Shown: positions 15,581 through 24,669 of the stretch, one piece after another
How positions within the stretch are numbered: position 1 is the first letter of the stretch
Layout of the letters: each line of letters begins with the position of its first letter
DNA from: Thermoplasmata archaeon UBA184
Lineage (GTDB): Archaea; Thermoplasmatota; Thermoplasmata; Lutacidiplasmatales; UBA184
DNA length: 45,588 bases
Reading direction: 5' to 3'
Assembly: GCA_002495185.1 (NCBI GenBank)
Contig: DAEB01000024.1
Coordinates: 45,578 to 91,165 of the forward strand
Notes under the pieces: model-generated
Told to the model about the DNA's origin: nothing
The model's database searches: none
What the model saw: the letters and a program-made list of their open reading frames with translations, nothing else
Position numbers and translations under genes: made by a program

Positions 15581-17384
15581 TCCCACCCCCGCGACCGACT
15601 CGAGCCGCGCGCAGGTTCGCCGGGGCCACGTCCTCTTCCGTGCGCCCTCCCCGGCGGTTGCCTACGGACTGATCTTTCTCTTGGACGCAGCGCTCGCTGC
15701 CCTCCTCTTCCTGCCGGATCTCGGTCGGTTTCTCGAAGGTCTTCTGATCGTCTGGCTCCTCCCGTCCGTCCTCACGGCGCTGGTCACGCCCCCCCTCTGC
15801 GCCGCGCTGGGAGGGCGGCTCGAGTTCCATCGGAGCTCCTTTCTCGTGCTCACCACCCTCGTCCTCCTGCTTCCGATCGCCGCGCTCTGGAGGCTCGCGG
15901 CCGGAGTCGAGCCGTCCTTCGTCCCCGGTCTCGCCTATCTGGGCGTCTTCCTCGCCGGCCCGATGTTCTGGTTTCGCCATTCGAGCCTGTACGGAGTGTC
16001 GTACCCCAGCCACGCCCGGATGCTCGCCCCGTCGCTCCTGCAACCGGTCCTCTACCTCGCCGGCCTCTTCGTGATCTATCCGCCGACTCCGCTGCTCTTT
16101 GGAGAGGCGGTCACGTTCCTCGCCCTCGCGTTCATCGCCGCCCTCGCGCTCATCCGCGCCTCCGACCGCCCGATCCGTCGCGAGTTCGGCATCTCGGGCG
16201 TTTCGTTGATCCGGCCGCTGCTGGACCACGTGGGGGACCGGGACCCCGAGGCGACCGGCGCGCTCGAGGAGTTCTTCGAGAAGGGTGCGATTCCGGGGAA
16301 CCTCGTCGCTCGCGCGGTCACCTTCTCGCGCGACGGGACCGTCAAGGCGACCCTCGCGCTGCCGACCGTACATCCCGGGCCCTTCGCAGCCCTCGGGTCG
16401 AGCGACCTCCCGCGCAAGCTCACGGAGAAGCTGGGAGCGGGCGCGGGCGCGGTGATCGTTCCGCACACCCCGTGCGACCATGACCTCGACCTTCCCTCCG
16501 ACCGGGAGGTCGACCGGGTGGCGGCGGCGCTGCGCGAGATCCTCGCCGAGCCGCGGAAGGCGGAAGCGAATCGGGCGAGCCCCCTGGTCTCGCCGTACGA
16601 CGGCAGCATCGCCCGGGCCCAGCTCCTGGGAGACGTCGTCCTCGTGGTCGTGAGCCAGGCTCCCGCGCCCACCGACGACATCGCGTACAGCGTGGCCGAC
16701 CGCATCGTCCGGGAGGTCGCCCAGGAGGGGGGGCCCCGGGTGGTTCTCGTGGACGCCCACAACTCCTACGTGGAGGGCAAGGGAGACATCATCTACGGTA
16801 CTCCGCTCGCGGAGAAGCTGGTCGCGGACGCGAAGGCCGCCGTCCGGGCCGCCGTGGCGGCCGCGCGGGACGGCCCAGTCGAGGTCGGCACGGCGGCCCG
16901 GACGGGATATTCCATCGGCCGGGACGGGATCGGGCCCGAGGGATTCCGTTCCCTCGTCGTTCGCGTGGGCGGCACCACCACGGGGTACGTCGTCATCGAC
17001 GGGAACAACCTCCTGATCGGATTGTGGGAGCCGATCGCGCGGGCACTCCGGGAACGGGTCGACGTGGTCGAGGTCTGCACGACCGACAACCACGTCGTCC
17101 ACGAGGTCGATGGCGGGATCAACCCGGTCGGTGAGCGGTATCCCCTGGAGGGCCTGATCCGGGAGTCGCGCGCCGTCCTCGAGGCCGCGGTCGCCGACCT
17201 GACCCCGGTCTCGGTCCAGTTCGGGGAGCGGAACGTCTCGGACGTCCCGATCCTCGGACCCGGGTACACCACTCGACTTTTGACCTCTCTCGGTGACACT
17301 CTCTCGATGTTCACCTACATGTTCGCTGCGACGCTGCTCCTTCTCCTGACGAGCTCGCTCGTGATCCTTCTCGCGCTTCGGTGA
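15564..17384 (+). CDS. DUF2070 family membrane protein
   Basis: A 606-residue archaeal protein. About seven hydrophobic segments occupy roughly residues 30-210. A large soluble domain follows, with the conserved HPGPFAALGSSDLPRKL and VVLVDAHNSYVEG motifs, and a final membrane helix sits at the C-terminus (FTYMFAATLLLLLTSSLVIL). The His/Asp/Glu in the soluble domain resemble a metal or nucleophile site, but no reaction is established for the family. ATG 15564 has a strong GAGGAGGT Shine-Dalgarno inside the GGGP synthase gene. Its place between lipid genes suggests a role in membrane or lipid biology; this is inference. Confidence 0.92.
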   Translation: MPDAGNPTPATDSSRAQVRRGHVLFRAPSPAVAYGLIFLLDAALAALLFLPDLGRFLEGLLIVWLLPSVLTALVTPPLCAALGGRLEFHRSSFLVLTTLVLLLPIAALWRLAAGVEPSFVPGLAYLGVFLAGPMFWFRHSSLYGVSYPSHARMLAPSLLQPVLYLAGLFVIYPPTPLLFGEAVTFLALAFIAALALIRASDRPIRREFGISGVSLIRPLLDHVGDRDPEATGALEEFFEKGAIPGNLVARAVTFSRDGTVKATLALPTVHPGPFAALGSSDLPRKLTEKLGAGAGAVIVPHTPCDHDLDLPSDREVDRVAAALREILAEPRKAEANRASPLVSPYDGSIARAQLLGDVVLVVVSQAPAPTDDIAYSVADRIVREVAQEGGPRVVLVDAHNSYVEGKGDIIYGTPLAEKLVADAKAAVRAAVAAARDGPVEVGTAARTGYSIGRDGIGPEGFRSLVVRVGGTTTGYVVIDGNNLLIGLWEPIARALRERVDVVEVCTTDNHVVHEVDGGINPVGERYPLEGLIRESRAVLEAAVADLTPVSVQFGERNVSDVPILGPGYTTRLLTSLGDTLSMFTYMFAATLLLLLTSSLVILLALR

Positions 17385-17391
17385 GGGTCGG

Positions 17392-19023
17392 ATGACGAAC
17401 GGGTCCTCCGAAGAGAGCCCTCTCTCTGTCGCCCCGGCCCTCGGAGGAGAAGAAAACCTGCGCCTCCTGGCGCAGCTGGTGGCGATCGCGCCGACCAACC
17501 TCGAGGACATCGCCCGCGGCCGGTGGGAGAAGCCGAACTATCTCCGCGCCGCGGACGCGATCGTTCGGGCGGCGAGAGCCGCAGGGTTGACAACGCGGGT
17601 CTACGACCCGACGGTGGAGGGAGACGTGCCGGGGGATTGGCACCACGCCCCTCGCCCGAACGTGATCGCCGAGCTCAACGTCGGGGCGCCAGAGACGGTA
17701 TTGATCCTGGCGCACTACGACGTTGTGCCGGTCCCGGCGGAGCAGCTGGGCCGCTGGAAGAGCCCGCCCCACACCCTCACGCTCCGAGCGGACGGCAAGC
17801 TTTACGGACGGGGGGCGAGCGACGACCTCGGGAGCGGGGTCGTCTCCTCTCTCTCGGCGCTCCGCCAGCTCGCGACCGAGTCGGACCTCCACCGGAACGT
17901 TCGGCTCCTCGTCTGCTGCGACGAGGAGACGGGCGGAGAAGGTGGGGTCGAGGCGATCAAGGCCCACGACGCCCTCCTTCCGCCGGACGACCCCCGCCGA
18001 CTCCTTCGAGGGGACGTCGCGCTGATCCCCGACGGAAGTCCGGAGGCGACCGCCGGGTCGAGCGGCGTCGCGTTTCTCGAGGCGTCATTCGACGGACCGG
18101 TCGAGCTGCGCGATGCGCTCGCGTACGGCCAGGCGCTGGTCGACCTCCACGAGGTGGCCCGTCGCTGGCGGTCCGTGTACGCTTCCCCCGACTGGCCCGA
18201 CCGCCACGCCCCCGAGCCGGTGATCACGGGGCGGGCGAGCGTGACCTGCTTCGATGTGGACGGCGTCCCCGCCGAGGGTCGGGGCGTTCGGCTCCTTCGC
18301 GCTCACGCCGAGACGGCGGCCGCGAACCAGTCCTCGGCGGCCGTCACGCTCGTCTTCGGGGGAGAATCTGAGGCGCTCCGGGCCCTCCCGTCCCAGCTCG
18401 ATCCCCTCGTGAGGAGCCCGTTCCGCCTCGGACCCGCCGGAGCATCGTCTTTGACCCTTCCCCCGGACGCGCTCTCCCTCCAGCTGTTCGGCCAGGCGGT
18501 CCACGGCGGCTACCCGCATCTGGGACACAATCCGGTCCCTGCGACCTTCCAGCTCCTGCGAGCCGCGATCGACCGGGGGCTCGTGGACGGGTCGGCCAAG
18601 GGCACGGCGACGTACACGGTCGACCTCCGGCTCATCCCGGAGATGGAGCTCACGGACGGAGTGGATGCCGCTTTGCGCTACGTCCACGCGTTCATCCAGA
18701 ACCGCTCCCCCCATGCCCGGATCTCGGCACCGCCGGCCCGATGCCGCGCCGGCTACTGTCTGCCGGTCGACCACCCCGACCTGCTGCGGCTCGCCGCGAT
18801 CCTGCACGAAACCCTGGGGGCGAGCGGGATCCGTGGAGAATACGGAGGAACGGACGCGAGCGCGCTTCGCGACCTCACGACTCCGAACGGCGAGCCTCTC
18901 CCCGCGCTCGTGTTCGGCAGCATGGACCATGCGTCGAACATCCACGACGCGGAGGAGAACGCCGACCCCCGCCGGATCGCGGCGGTCGCGACCACGATCG
19001 CCCGGTTCGTCCGAGAACCGTAG
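17392..19023 (+). CDS. M20 family metallopeptidase (ArgE/DapE/carboxypeptidase-like)
   Basis: A 543-residue zinc amidohydrolase. Metal motifs: HYD in ILAHYDVVP, GRGASDDLGSGV (bridging Asp), CCDEETGGEGG (catalytic Glu-Glu), and a final His in SMDHASNIHDAEE. Acidic YGGTDASALRD precedes it. It is longer than typical members (~400 aa) because the dimerisation/lid region in the middle (about residues 215-350) is enlarged. ATG 17392 lies 7 bases after the DUF2070 stop with GAGGG upstream. The substrate is unknown; peptides or N-acyl amino acids are usual. Confidence 0.88.
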   Translation: MTNGSSEESPLSVAPALGGEENLRLLAQLVAIAPTNLEDIARGRWEKPNYLRAADAIVRAARAAGLTTRVYDPTVEGDVPGDWHHAPRPNVIAELNVGAPETVLILAHYDVVPVPAEQLGRWKSPPHTLTLRADGKLYGRGASDDLGSGVVSSLSALRQLATESDLHRNVRLLVCCDEETGGEGGVEAIKAHDALLPPDDPRRLLRGDVALIPDGSPEATAGSSGVAFLEASFDGPVELRDALAYGQALVDLHEVARRWRSVYASPDWPDRHAPEPVITGRASVTCFDVDGVPAEGRGVRLLRAHAETAAANQSSAAVTLVFGGESEALRALPSQLDPLVRSPFRLGPAGASSLTLPPDALSLQLFGQAVHGGYPHLGHNPVPATFQLLRAAIDRGLVDGSAKGTATYTVDLRLIPEMELTDGVDAALRYVHAFIQNRSPHARISAPPARCRAGYCLPVDHPDLLRLAAILHETLGASGIRGEYGGTDASALRDLTTPNGEPLPALVFGSMDHASNIHDAEENADPRRIAAVATTIARFVREP

Positions 19024-19038
19024 ACCGAGGGAGGGCGC

Positions 19039-19617
19039 GTGCTTCCCGACTGGCTCTCGTCCCTGATGGCGGTCCTCTGGGTGCTCACCCCGGCGTACAG
19101 CGCGAGCGCGCTCGCGACCCTCCCCCGGGGGCGCGGGCCTCCGATGGACTTCGGGGCCGTCTCAAAGCGCGACGGCCGTCGCGTGCTCGGCTCGTCGAAG
19201 ACATGGTCGGGGTTCCTCGTCGGCGGGTTCGGCGGGATGTTCATCGCGATGGTGGAGGCCGCGCTCATCCTGGCCGCCCCGCCGGACTGGAAGCTCGTCC
19301 CAACGCTGGCCCCGAGCCTCGTCGCCGCGCTCCCGGTCGCTGCGATCCTCTCCTTCGGGGCGATGGCCGGGGACGCTCTCGGGTCGTTCGTGAAGCGCCG
19401 GCTCGGGCGGGAGAGCGGTTCTCGGGCGGTCCTTCTCGACCAGCTCCCGTTCGTGCTGGTCCCGATCGTCCTCGGCCTGGTCTTCTACCCGGGCGTCTTC
19501 GTTCCGGTGTTCGGGAACGCGTGGGGGGTCTTCTGGCTCCTCGTGCTGACCCTCGGCCTCCACACCCTTTTCAACTGGATTGGCTACAAGGCCGGTCTGA
19601 AGAAGGTGCCCTGGTGA
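19039..19617 (+). CDS. carS: CDP-archaeol synthase
   Basis: Transfers CMP from CTP to the unsaturated archaetidic acid made by the two upstream prenyltransferases, giving CDP-archaeol for head-group attachment; 192 aa, membrane. Diagnostic is RRVLGSSKTWSGFLVGG after the first helix (cytosolic loop of CarS/CdsA). GDALGSFVKRRLGRESGS and the DQLPFVLVPIVLG helix are also present. Five membrane helices are apparent. GTG 19039 follows GAGGGAGGG; GTGA overlap with pyrE. With genes 13968 and 14813 it completes three sequential lipid steps in one operon. Confidence 0.93.
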   Translation: MLPDWLSSLMAVLWVLTPAYSASALATLPRGRGPPMDFGAVSKRDGRRVLGSSKTWSGFLVGGFGGMFIAMVEAALILAAPPDWKLVPTLAPSLVAALPVAAILSFGAMAGDALGSFVKRRLGRESGSRAVLLDQLPFVLVPIVLGLVFYPGVFVPVFGNAWGVFWLLVLTLGLHTLFNWIGYKAGLKKVPW

Positions 19618-20168
19618 GCGGATCCGGGCCCGATGCCGGGCCGAGCCACACCGAGATCGTCCGGACGCTCCTCGATGCGGGGGCGGTGCGGTTCGGCGAC
19701 TTCACCCTGACCTCGGGAGAGAAGAGCGACGTCTACATCGACGTGAAGAAGGCGTGGACCGACCCGAGGAACTTGGAGGTTCTTGCCCGCGCGCTCGCGA
19801 GCCGCGTCGGCTCGGTCGACCGGCTTGCGGGGATGGAGCTCGGAGCGGTTCCGCTCGTGGTCGCGGTCGCGCTGCGCACCCGGCACCCGTACGTGGTCCT
19901 CCGAAAGGCGGCGAAAGAGCACGGGACGCGCCAGGCATACGAGGGGAACATCTCCCCGGGGCTACGGGTCCTCTTGATCGAGGACGTCACGACCACGGGC
20001 GGGAGCACGATGCGGTCGGTCGAGATCGTCCGGGCGGCGGGGGGCGTCGTGGACCGCGTGCTCGTCGTCGTCGACCGGGAGAGCGGTGCGGCCGCCCATC
20101 TCGGCGCGGTCGGCGTCCGGGTCGAGCCGCTCGTGACGCTGTCCGAGCTGCGCGGGGCCCGTCTGTGA
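19614..20168 (+). CDS. pyrE: Orotate phosphoribosyltransferase
   Basis: Converts orotate and PRPP to OMP in pyrimidine synthesis; 184 aa, cytoplasmic. The PRPP loop is LLIEDVTTTGGST (13-residue signature). The flexible-loop region is VLRKAAKEHGTRQAYEG, and the N-terminal F-G-x-F-T-L-T-S-G-x-K-S-x-x-Y stretch (FGDFTLTSGEKSDVY) is typical. GTG 19614 overlaps carS by four bases, and its stop overlaps the endA start in the same way. The long open frame upstream (from 18741) is out-of-frame M20/CarS sequence and not coding. Confidence 0.95.
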   Translation: MSGSGPDAGPSHTEIVRTLLDAGAVRFGDFTLTSGEKSDVYIDVKKAWTDPRNLEVLARALASRVGSVDRLAGMELGAVPLVVAVALRTRHPYVVLRKAAKEHGTRQAYEGNISPGLRVLLIEDVTTTGGSTMRSVEIVRAAGGVVDRVLVVVDRESGAAAHLGAVGVRVEPLVTLSELRGARL

Positions 20169-21229
20169 GCGGGACGGTTCTCGAGGACGGTACGGTCCGG
20201 ATCGACGACCCCTCCGAGGCGGGACAGGTCTACGGGAAGGGGTACTTCGGTACCCCGAATTCGTCGGGGGGGCTCACGCTGGACCGGTACGAGGCCGTCT
20301 ACCTCGGAGAGATGGGGCGCGTCGTCCTCCGATCGACCGCGGGACGGGCCGCGCCGTGGCCGAGCGTGTTCCGTCGGGCCGTCCGGGCCGACCCTGGCTT
20401 CGCCGTTCGCTACCTCGTCTACCGGGACCTTCGACAGCGAGGGTACGTCGTTCGCGCCAGCCCGCCGCCGGTCGCGTTCTCGGTCCTCCCCCGGGGCGGG
20501 GTCCTTCACAAGACCCCGTCGCGGTTCTGGGTCGAGGCGCTCAGCGAGCGCGTTCCGTTCGACCTCGCCCGGCTCTTCGGACTCGCCGAACGAGCCCAAT
20601 CGGCGAAGAAGCTGCTCCTTCTCGGTCTCGTGGACGAGGAGTCGGACCTGACGTACTACCGCGTACGGCGTCCCGCCCCCACGGGGGCGCTTCCCTCTCG
20701 TTCGCTCAACGTCCCCGCCGAGGGCTGGCTCTCCGAGGACCGCGTCACGGTCCATGACCCGAGCGCGGCGTCCGAGCTTGGCCGGGAGCTATCGTACGGC
20801 AGTCGGGTGGGCGACCGACTGGAGCTGAGCCTTCTCGAAGCGGCGTATCTCGGCTCGGTCGGCCAGCTCTCGGTCCGCGATTCGAAGAGCGGCCGGTCGA
20901 TCCCGCTCGCGGCGCTCGAGCGTCGTGCCCGACGCCTCGACCCGCACTTCTCCGAGCGGCTGGCGGCGTACCGAGAACTTCGTCGGAGGTCGCTGGTCGT
21001 CAAGACCGGGTTCAAGTACGGAGCTCACTTCCGAGCCTACCCGCGCAGTCCGGAGCATTCGCACGCGCGCTACCTCGTCCAGGCGGTACCGGCCTCTCAC
21101 ACCGCATCGTGGATCGAGGTGGCGGGGGGAGTACGCGTTGCGCAAGGGGTGCGCAAGGAGTTCCTGGTGGCGGGCGTGCGTCCCGACTCCGAGGTCCGGT
21201 TCCTCTCCCTGGAGCGGGTCCGTCCGTAG
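20165..21229 (+). CDS. endA: tRNA-splicing endonuclease, two-repeat (alpha2) type
   Basis: Cuts bulge-helix-bulge motifs in pre-tRNA; 354 aa. Two copies of the endonuclease subunit are fused. The N-terminal copy (to about residue 170) keeps the fold but lacks the catalytic residues. The C-terminal copy has the triad: Tyr292 in FKYGAHFRAY, His300 (or His298) in EHSHARYLV, and Lys331 in VAQGVRKEFLV. The His-Lys spacing of 31 matches the family. GTG 20165 overlaps pyrE as GTGA. This is the euryarchaeal alpha2 architecture, usually strict about substrate geometry; the T-loop intron in tRNA-Glu at 3215 must be a substrate. Convergent with trpA, 41 bases apart. Confidence 0.93.
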   Translation: MSGTVLEDGTVRIDDPSEAGQVYGKGYFGTPNSSGGLTLDRYEAVYLGEMGRVVLRSTAGRAAPWPSVFRRAVRADPGFAVRYLVYRDLRQRGYVVRASPPPVAFSVLPRGGVLHKTPSRFWVEALSERVPFDLARLFGLAERAQSAKKLLLLGLVDEESDLTYYRVRRPAPTGALPSRSLNVPAEGWLSEDRVTVHDPSAASELGRELSYGSRVGDRLELSLLEAAYLGSVGQLSVRDSKSGRSIPLAALERRARRLDPHFSERLAAYRELRRRSLVVKTGFKYGAHFRAYPRSPEHSHARYLVQAVPASHTASWIEVAGGVRVAQGVRKEFLVAGVRPDSEVRFLSLERVRP

Positions 21230-21270
21230 CGCGGGCCGGGGGGTCCGGCGCGGGTCCTTGGGGACCGAGT

Positions 21271-22080
21271 TCAACTCGCCCTGGACTCGGACCGTCCGCG
21301 CGGAGCGGAGGCGATCGAGCGAAGCCAGCGGGTGATTCGGGCGGGCGACGCCTTCCTTCGAATCATCTCCTCGAGGGCCGTCCCGACGATCACACCGTCC
21401 GCTCCCGAAGCGAGGGCTCGTGCCGCGGAGGGACGGTCCCGGACGCCGAAGCCGACGAGGACGGGGAGGGACGGAGCGGCGTCATGGGCGGTCCGCACGA
21501 TCGTCCGGAGGTCGATCGACGCGTGCCTTCCGGTCGCAGCGCCGGTCGTTCCGTAGCGAGAAACTACGTACAGGAACCCCCGGCTCGCACGGGCGATCTC
21601 TTGGACGCGGGCCGCGCCGCTTCCGGGCGCGGCCAGAAGCACGAGCGAGAGCCCGGCGCGTTGGGACTCTGTCCGGAAGGCCGGAGACTCTTCGAGAGAG
21701 AGGTCCGGCACGATGAGCCCGCTCGCTCCCGCGCGGGAGAGCTCGGCGAGCCCCGGACCGAGTCCCTCCTGCCAGACCGGGTTCGCATACGTCATGACGG
21801 CGGTGGGAAGGAGTTCGCTCGTCACCCGGAGGGCCGCAAGTAGGTCCCTCCATCCCGTTCGGTTCCGAAGAGCTCGGGACGCCGCCGCCTCGAGCACGGG
21901 GCCGTCGGCGATCGGGTCGGAGAACGGGAACCCGAGCTCGAGCGCGTTCGCGCCTCCCTCCCGAAGCGCCTCGACCGTCCGTCCAAGTGAGCGCGCTCGA
22001 GAGCGGTCGACCATCACGTACGGCACCACGATCGGCCGACCGGCAGCGCGCGCGGCCCGCAGCGCATCAGCGAGACGCAC
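21271..22080 (-). CDS. trpA: Tryptophan synthase alpha chain
   Basis: Cleaves indole-3-glycerol phosphate to indole and glyceraldehyde 3-phosphate; 269 aa TIM barrel partnered with TrpB. Catalytic Glu in ALELGFPFSDP and Asp in the following PIADGP are both present, as is the phosphate-binding VLVGFGVRD and the GADGVIVGTAL strand. It is the last gene of the 15-gene aromatic operon. GTG 22080 overlaps the trpB end by 14 bases. The longer frame upstream lies inside trpB and is not used. Confidence 0.95.
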   Translation of the reverse strand: MRLADALRAARAAGRPIVVPYVMVDRSRARSLGRTVEALREGGANALELGFPFSDPIADGPVLEAAASRALRNRTGWRDLLAALRVTSELLPTAVMTYANPVWQEGLGPGLAELSRAGASGLIVPDLSLEESPAFRTESQRAGLSLVLLAAPGSGAARVQEIARASRGFLYVVSRYGTTGAATGRHASIDLRTIVRTAHDAAPSLPVLVGFGVRDRPSAARALASGADGVIVGTALEEMIRRKASPARITRWLRSIASAPRGRSESRAS

Positions 22081-23224
22081 CCAGCACCACCTCGAGGTCC
22101 TTGTCGCCTCGCCCGGAGAGCGTGACGACGATGTTCTCCTGCGCCGGCCTCCCCTTCGCCTCCCGGAGCGCCGCATAGAGCGCGTGCGCCGGCTCAAGCG
22201 CGGGCAGGATTCCTTCGTCCTCGGCCAGCCAGTGGAAGGCGCGTACGGCTCCCGAGTCGGACACCGAGACGTACCTCACCCGTCCGGAATCCTTGAGGAA
22301 GGCGTGCTCCGGACCGACCCCTGCGTAGTCGAGTCCGGCCGAGACGCTCTCGGTCTCCGCGACCTGGCCCTCGCGGTCCTGGAGAACATAGGAGTACGAC
22401 CCATGCAGGATCCCGGGCCGTCCTCTCGTCAACGACGCCGCTCCGTGGGACCCGCGGCGCCCTCCGGCCTCGACGCCCAGGAGCTCGACCGAGCTATGGA
22501 GGAAGGGACGGAACGTCCCGATGGCGTTCGACCCACCCCCGACGCACGCTACGACGAGGTCCGGAAGTCGACCGAAGGCACGTCGAGACTGGTCCCGGAT
22601 CTCCCGGCCGATGACGCTCTGGAACTCCGCGACCATCGAGGGGAAAGGGTGAGGGCCGACCGCCGAGCCGAGCAGATAGTGCGTCGTTCGGACGTTGGCG
22701 ATCCAGTCCCGAAGCGCCGCGTTGATCGCATCCTTCAGGGTGCGACTCCCGGACCGGACCGGTACGACGGTGGCGCCGAGAAGCTGCATCCGCTCGACGT
22801 TGGGCTTCTGGCGAATCGTGTCGACCTCCCCCATGTAGATGGTCGTCTCGAGTCCCAGCGCGGCGCCGATCATCGCGGTCGCGACGCCGTGCTGACCCGC
22901 GCCGGTCTCCGCGATGAGTCGAGGCTTTCCCATCCGGGCCGCGAGCAGGCCCTGGCCGAGCGCGTTGTTGAACTTGTGGGCGCCCCCGTGGACGAGGTCC
23001 TCCCGCTTCAGCCAGACCTTCGCCCCGCGGCCCCGTCGCGTGAAGTTCCGGGCGAAGTAGAGGGGCGTGGGCCGGCCCCCCAGGGTCTCCGAGAGTCGTC
23101 GAAGTTCGGACCGGAACTTCGGGTCACGCCGCGCGAAGTTCCACGCGGATTCGAGCTCCACGAGCGCCGGGACGAGAGTCTCCGGGACGTACGCCCCACC
23201 GTAGGGTCCGAAGCGCCTAGCCAT
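22067..23224 (-). CDS. trpB: Tryptophan synthase beta chain
   Basis: Condenses indole with serine using pyridoxal phosphate; 385 aa, the TrpB1 type that pairs with TrpA. The N-terminus RFGPYGGAYVPETL is the classic one. PLP Lys in GGAHKFNNALGQ, substrate loop ETGAGQHGVA and the phosphate-binding GGGSNAIG are intact, and the C-terminus has LSGRGDKDL. ATG 23224 overlaps trpF by 8 bases. Confidence 0.97.
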   Translation of the reverse strand: MARRFGPYGGAYVPETLVPALVELESAWNFARRDPKFRSELRRLSETLGGRPTPLYFARNFTRRGRGAKVWLKREDLVHGGAHKFNNALGQGLLAARMGKPRLIAETGAGQHGVATAMIGAALGLETTIYMGEVDTIRQKPNVERMQLLGATVVPVRSGSRTLKDAINAALRDWIANVRTTHYLLGSAVGPHPFPSMVAEFQSVIGREIRDQSRRAFGRLPDLVVACVGGGSNAIGTFRPFLHSSVELLGVEAGGRRGSHGAASLTRGRPGILHGSYSYVLQDREGQVAETESVSAGLDYAGVGPEHAFLKDSGRVRYVSVSDSGAVRAFHWLAEDEGILPALEPAHALYAALREAKGRPAQENIVVTLSGRGDKDLEVVLGASR

Positions 23225-23864
23225 GACCGGATTCGAACGCCTCCACCGCGGAGATGAAGCGGTGCATCTTCGCGAGGTCCTTGACCCCGGGCGTGCTCTC
23301 GACTCCCGACGAGACGTCCACGCCCCAGGGCCGGACCATCGCGAGCGCATCGGCCACGTTCTCGGGAGTGAGCCCGCCGGCCAGCACGAACTTGCGGCCG
23401 GGGTGCGCGTCGACGATCCGCGCGCAAGTCTCCCAGTCCGGACGCACGCCGCTTCCTCCCGGGAGCGGCTGTCCGGCGGCATCGAGATGGACCCTCGGGT
23501 AGTCCTCGGCGGCGGGAACCCGGGGCAGATCGGACCCGGTCGGCGTCGGCGCGATCGCCATCGATGGGACCAAGTGGTGAACCTCGAGGAACTCGAGTCC
23601 GCTCGGGATCGCGCCGTACACTTGGATCCGGTCCACTCCCACCTCGTCGAAGAGCCGATGGATGAGCTCAGCCGCCGGGTCGACGACGACCGCCCACGCC
23701 TCCGCCTCGCTCGGGACGTCGGCGACCAGCTCGGCGGCGGCCGCGGGGTCGAGGTTGCGGGGGGACGCCGGAACGTTGACGACGAACCCTGCGGCTCCCC
23801 CCGCCGGCACCAGACGGACCGCCTCTCGCTCCTTCAACCCACAGAACTTCACGAACGTCTTCAC
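23217..23864 (-). CDS. trpF: Phosphoribosylanthranilate isomerase
   Basis: Amadori rearrangement of phosphoribosylanthranilate to CdRP; 215 aa TIM barrel. The general base Cys is in KFCGLKE at the N-terminus and the general acid Asp in GVDVSSGVES near the C-terminus. AGGLTPENV is the phosphate-binding strand. GTG 23864 overlaps the trpC stop as GTGA. The gene follows trpC although its reaction precedes it. Confidence 0.93.
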   Translation of the reverse strand: MKTFVKFCGLKEREAVRLVPAGGAAGFVVNVPASPRNLDPAAAAELVADVPSEAEAWAVVVDPAAELIHRLFDEVGVDRIQVYGAIPSGLEFLEVHHLVPSMAIAPTPTGSDLPRVPAAEDYPRVHLDAAGQPLPGGSGVRPDWETCARIVDAHPGRKFVLAGGLTPENVADALAMVRPWGVDVSSGVESTPGVKDLAKMHRFISAVEAFESGHG

Positions 23865-24667
23865 GGTCGGCCTCCGTCCGGGTCGCGAACCAAGGAGGAG
23901 AGGAATGCCGCGGGATCGCCCGACCGCGCCACGGCGCTCCCGACGAGAATCCCGTCGACCCCCGAATCCCAGAACCGCCGGGCATCCCCGGCCTCTTCGA
24001 CGCCGCTCATCCCCAGCAACGGCCGGAGGTGGTCGCGCACCGCCCCCCGAATCGTCGCTTCGGCGCTCGCCCGGGCGATCGTCAGCGTGTCGAGGTCGCG
24101 AGAGTTGACGCCGTACACGTCCGCGCCCACGCCCGCGGCCCGACTTAATTCTGTTCGATCGTGGAGCTCGAGGAGGACTTCGAGGCCCCGCCGGTGGGCC
24201 CGCTCGGCGAGGCGGGCGAGCGGTTGGTCAAGGAAGCCGGGTTCTTCGAGTCGCGCGATCAGAAGGATCGCCGACGCTCCGCAGCGAGCCGCGAGGTCGA
24301 CTTGGCGGGGGTCGATGACGAACTCCTTGTAGAGCACCGCTCGGTCGGTCGCTCGCGCGAGAGCCCGCACGTCCTGGGGCGAACCCTCGAAGCGGGTCCG
24401 GGTGGCCAGGCACGAGTACGCCGAGGGTCTCGCGGATTCGGTCGCACGGACGAACTCTCTGATCGTTCGTCGGGGGAGCCGGGCGTTCGACCGCCCGGGC
24501 GAGACGCGCTTGTATTCCACGACGAGCGCGCCCCGGTCGCGGTCCCGCTCGATGGACTCCCGAAACCCGGGGCGCGGATGCGTCGGACGTGGGGAGGGGC
24601 TCTCCGGGGTCCGGCTTTCGGCGAGCCCCTCCCGAACTTCGGCGACGATTTGTTCGAGGAATCCCAT
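23861..24667 (-). CDS. trpC: Indole-3-glycerol phosphate synthase
   Basis: Closes the indole ring from CdRP; 268 aa TIM barrel. Catalytic residues lie in VVEYKRVSPG (Glu/Lys), LYKEFVID (Lys), LLELHD (Glu), GVNSRDL and MSGVEEA. The ATG at 24667 gives the usual start (GFLEQIVAEVREGL), two bases after trpD. The ~270 residues upstream in this frame are Arg/Gly/Pro-rich shadow of trpD and are excluded. Confidence 0.95.
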   Translation of the reverse strand: MGFLEQIVAEVREGLAESRTPESPSPRPTHPRPGFRESIERDRDRGALVVEYKRVSPGRSNARLPRRTIREFVRATESARPSAYSCLATRTRFEGSPQDVRALARATDRAVLYKEFVIDPRQVDLAARCGASAILLIARLEEPGFLDQPLARLAERAHRRGLEVLLELHDRTELSRAAGVGADVYGVNSRDLDTLTIARASAEATIRGAVRDHLRPLLGMSGVEEAGDARRFWDSGVDGILVGSAVARSGDPAAFLSSLVRDPDGGRP

Positions 24668-24669
24668 CC

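Noticed and set aside
15507..17510. A 667-codon open frame on the minus strand opposite DUF2070 and parts of its neighbours
   Set aside because: Its translation is Arg/Glu/Asp/Gly-rich without hydrophobic core or motifs. It is the antisense shadow of a well-supported gene in GC-rich DNA.
21253..21266. GGTCC-TTGG-GGACC hairpin between endA and trpA as a bidirectional terminator
   Set aside because: Only a 5-bp stem without a T-run on either side; such hairpins occur by chance at this GC content.
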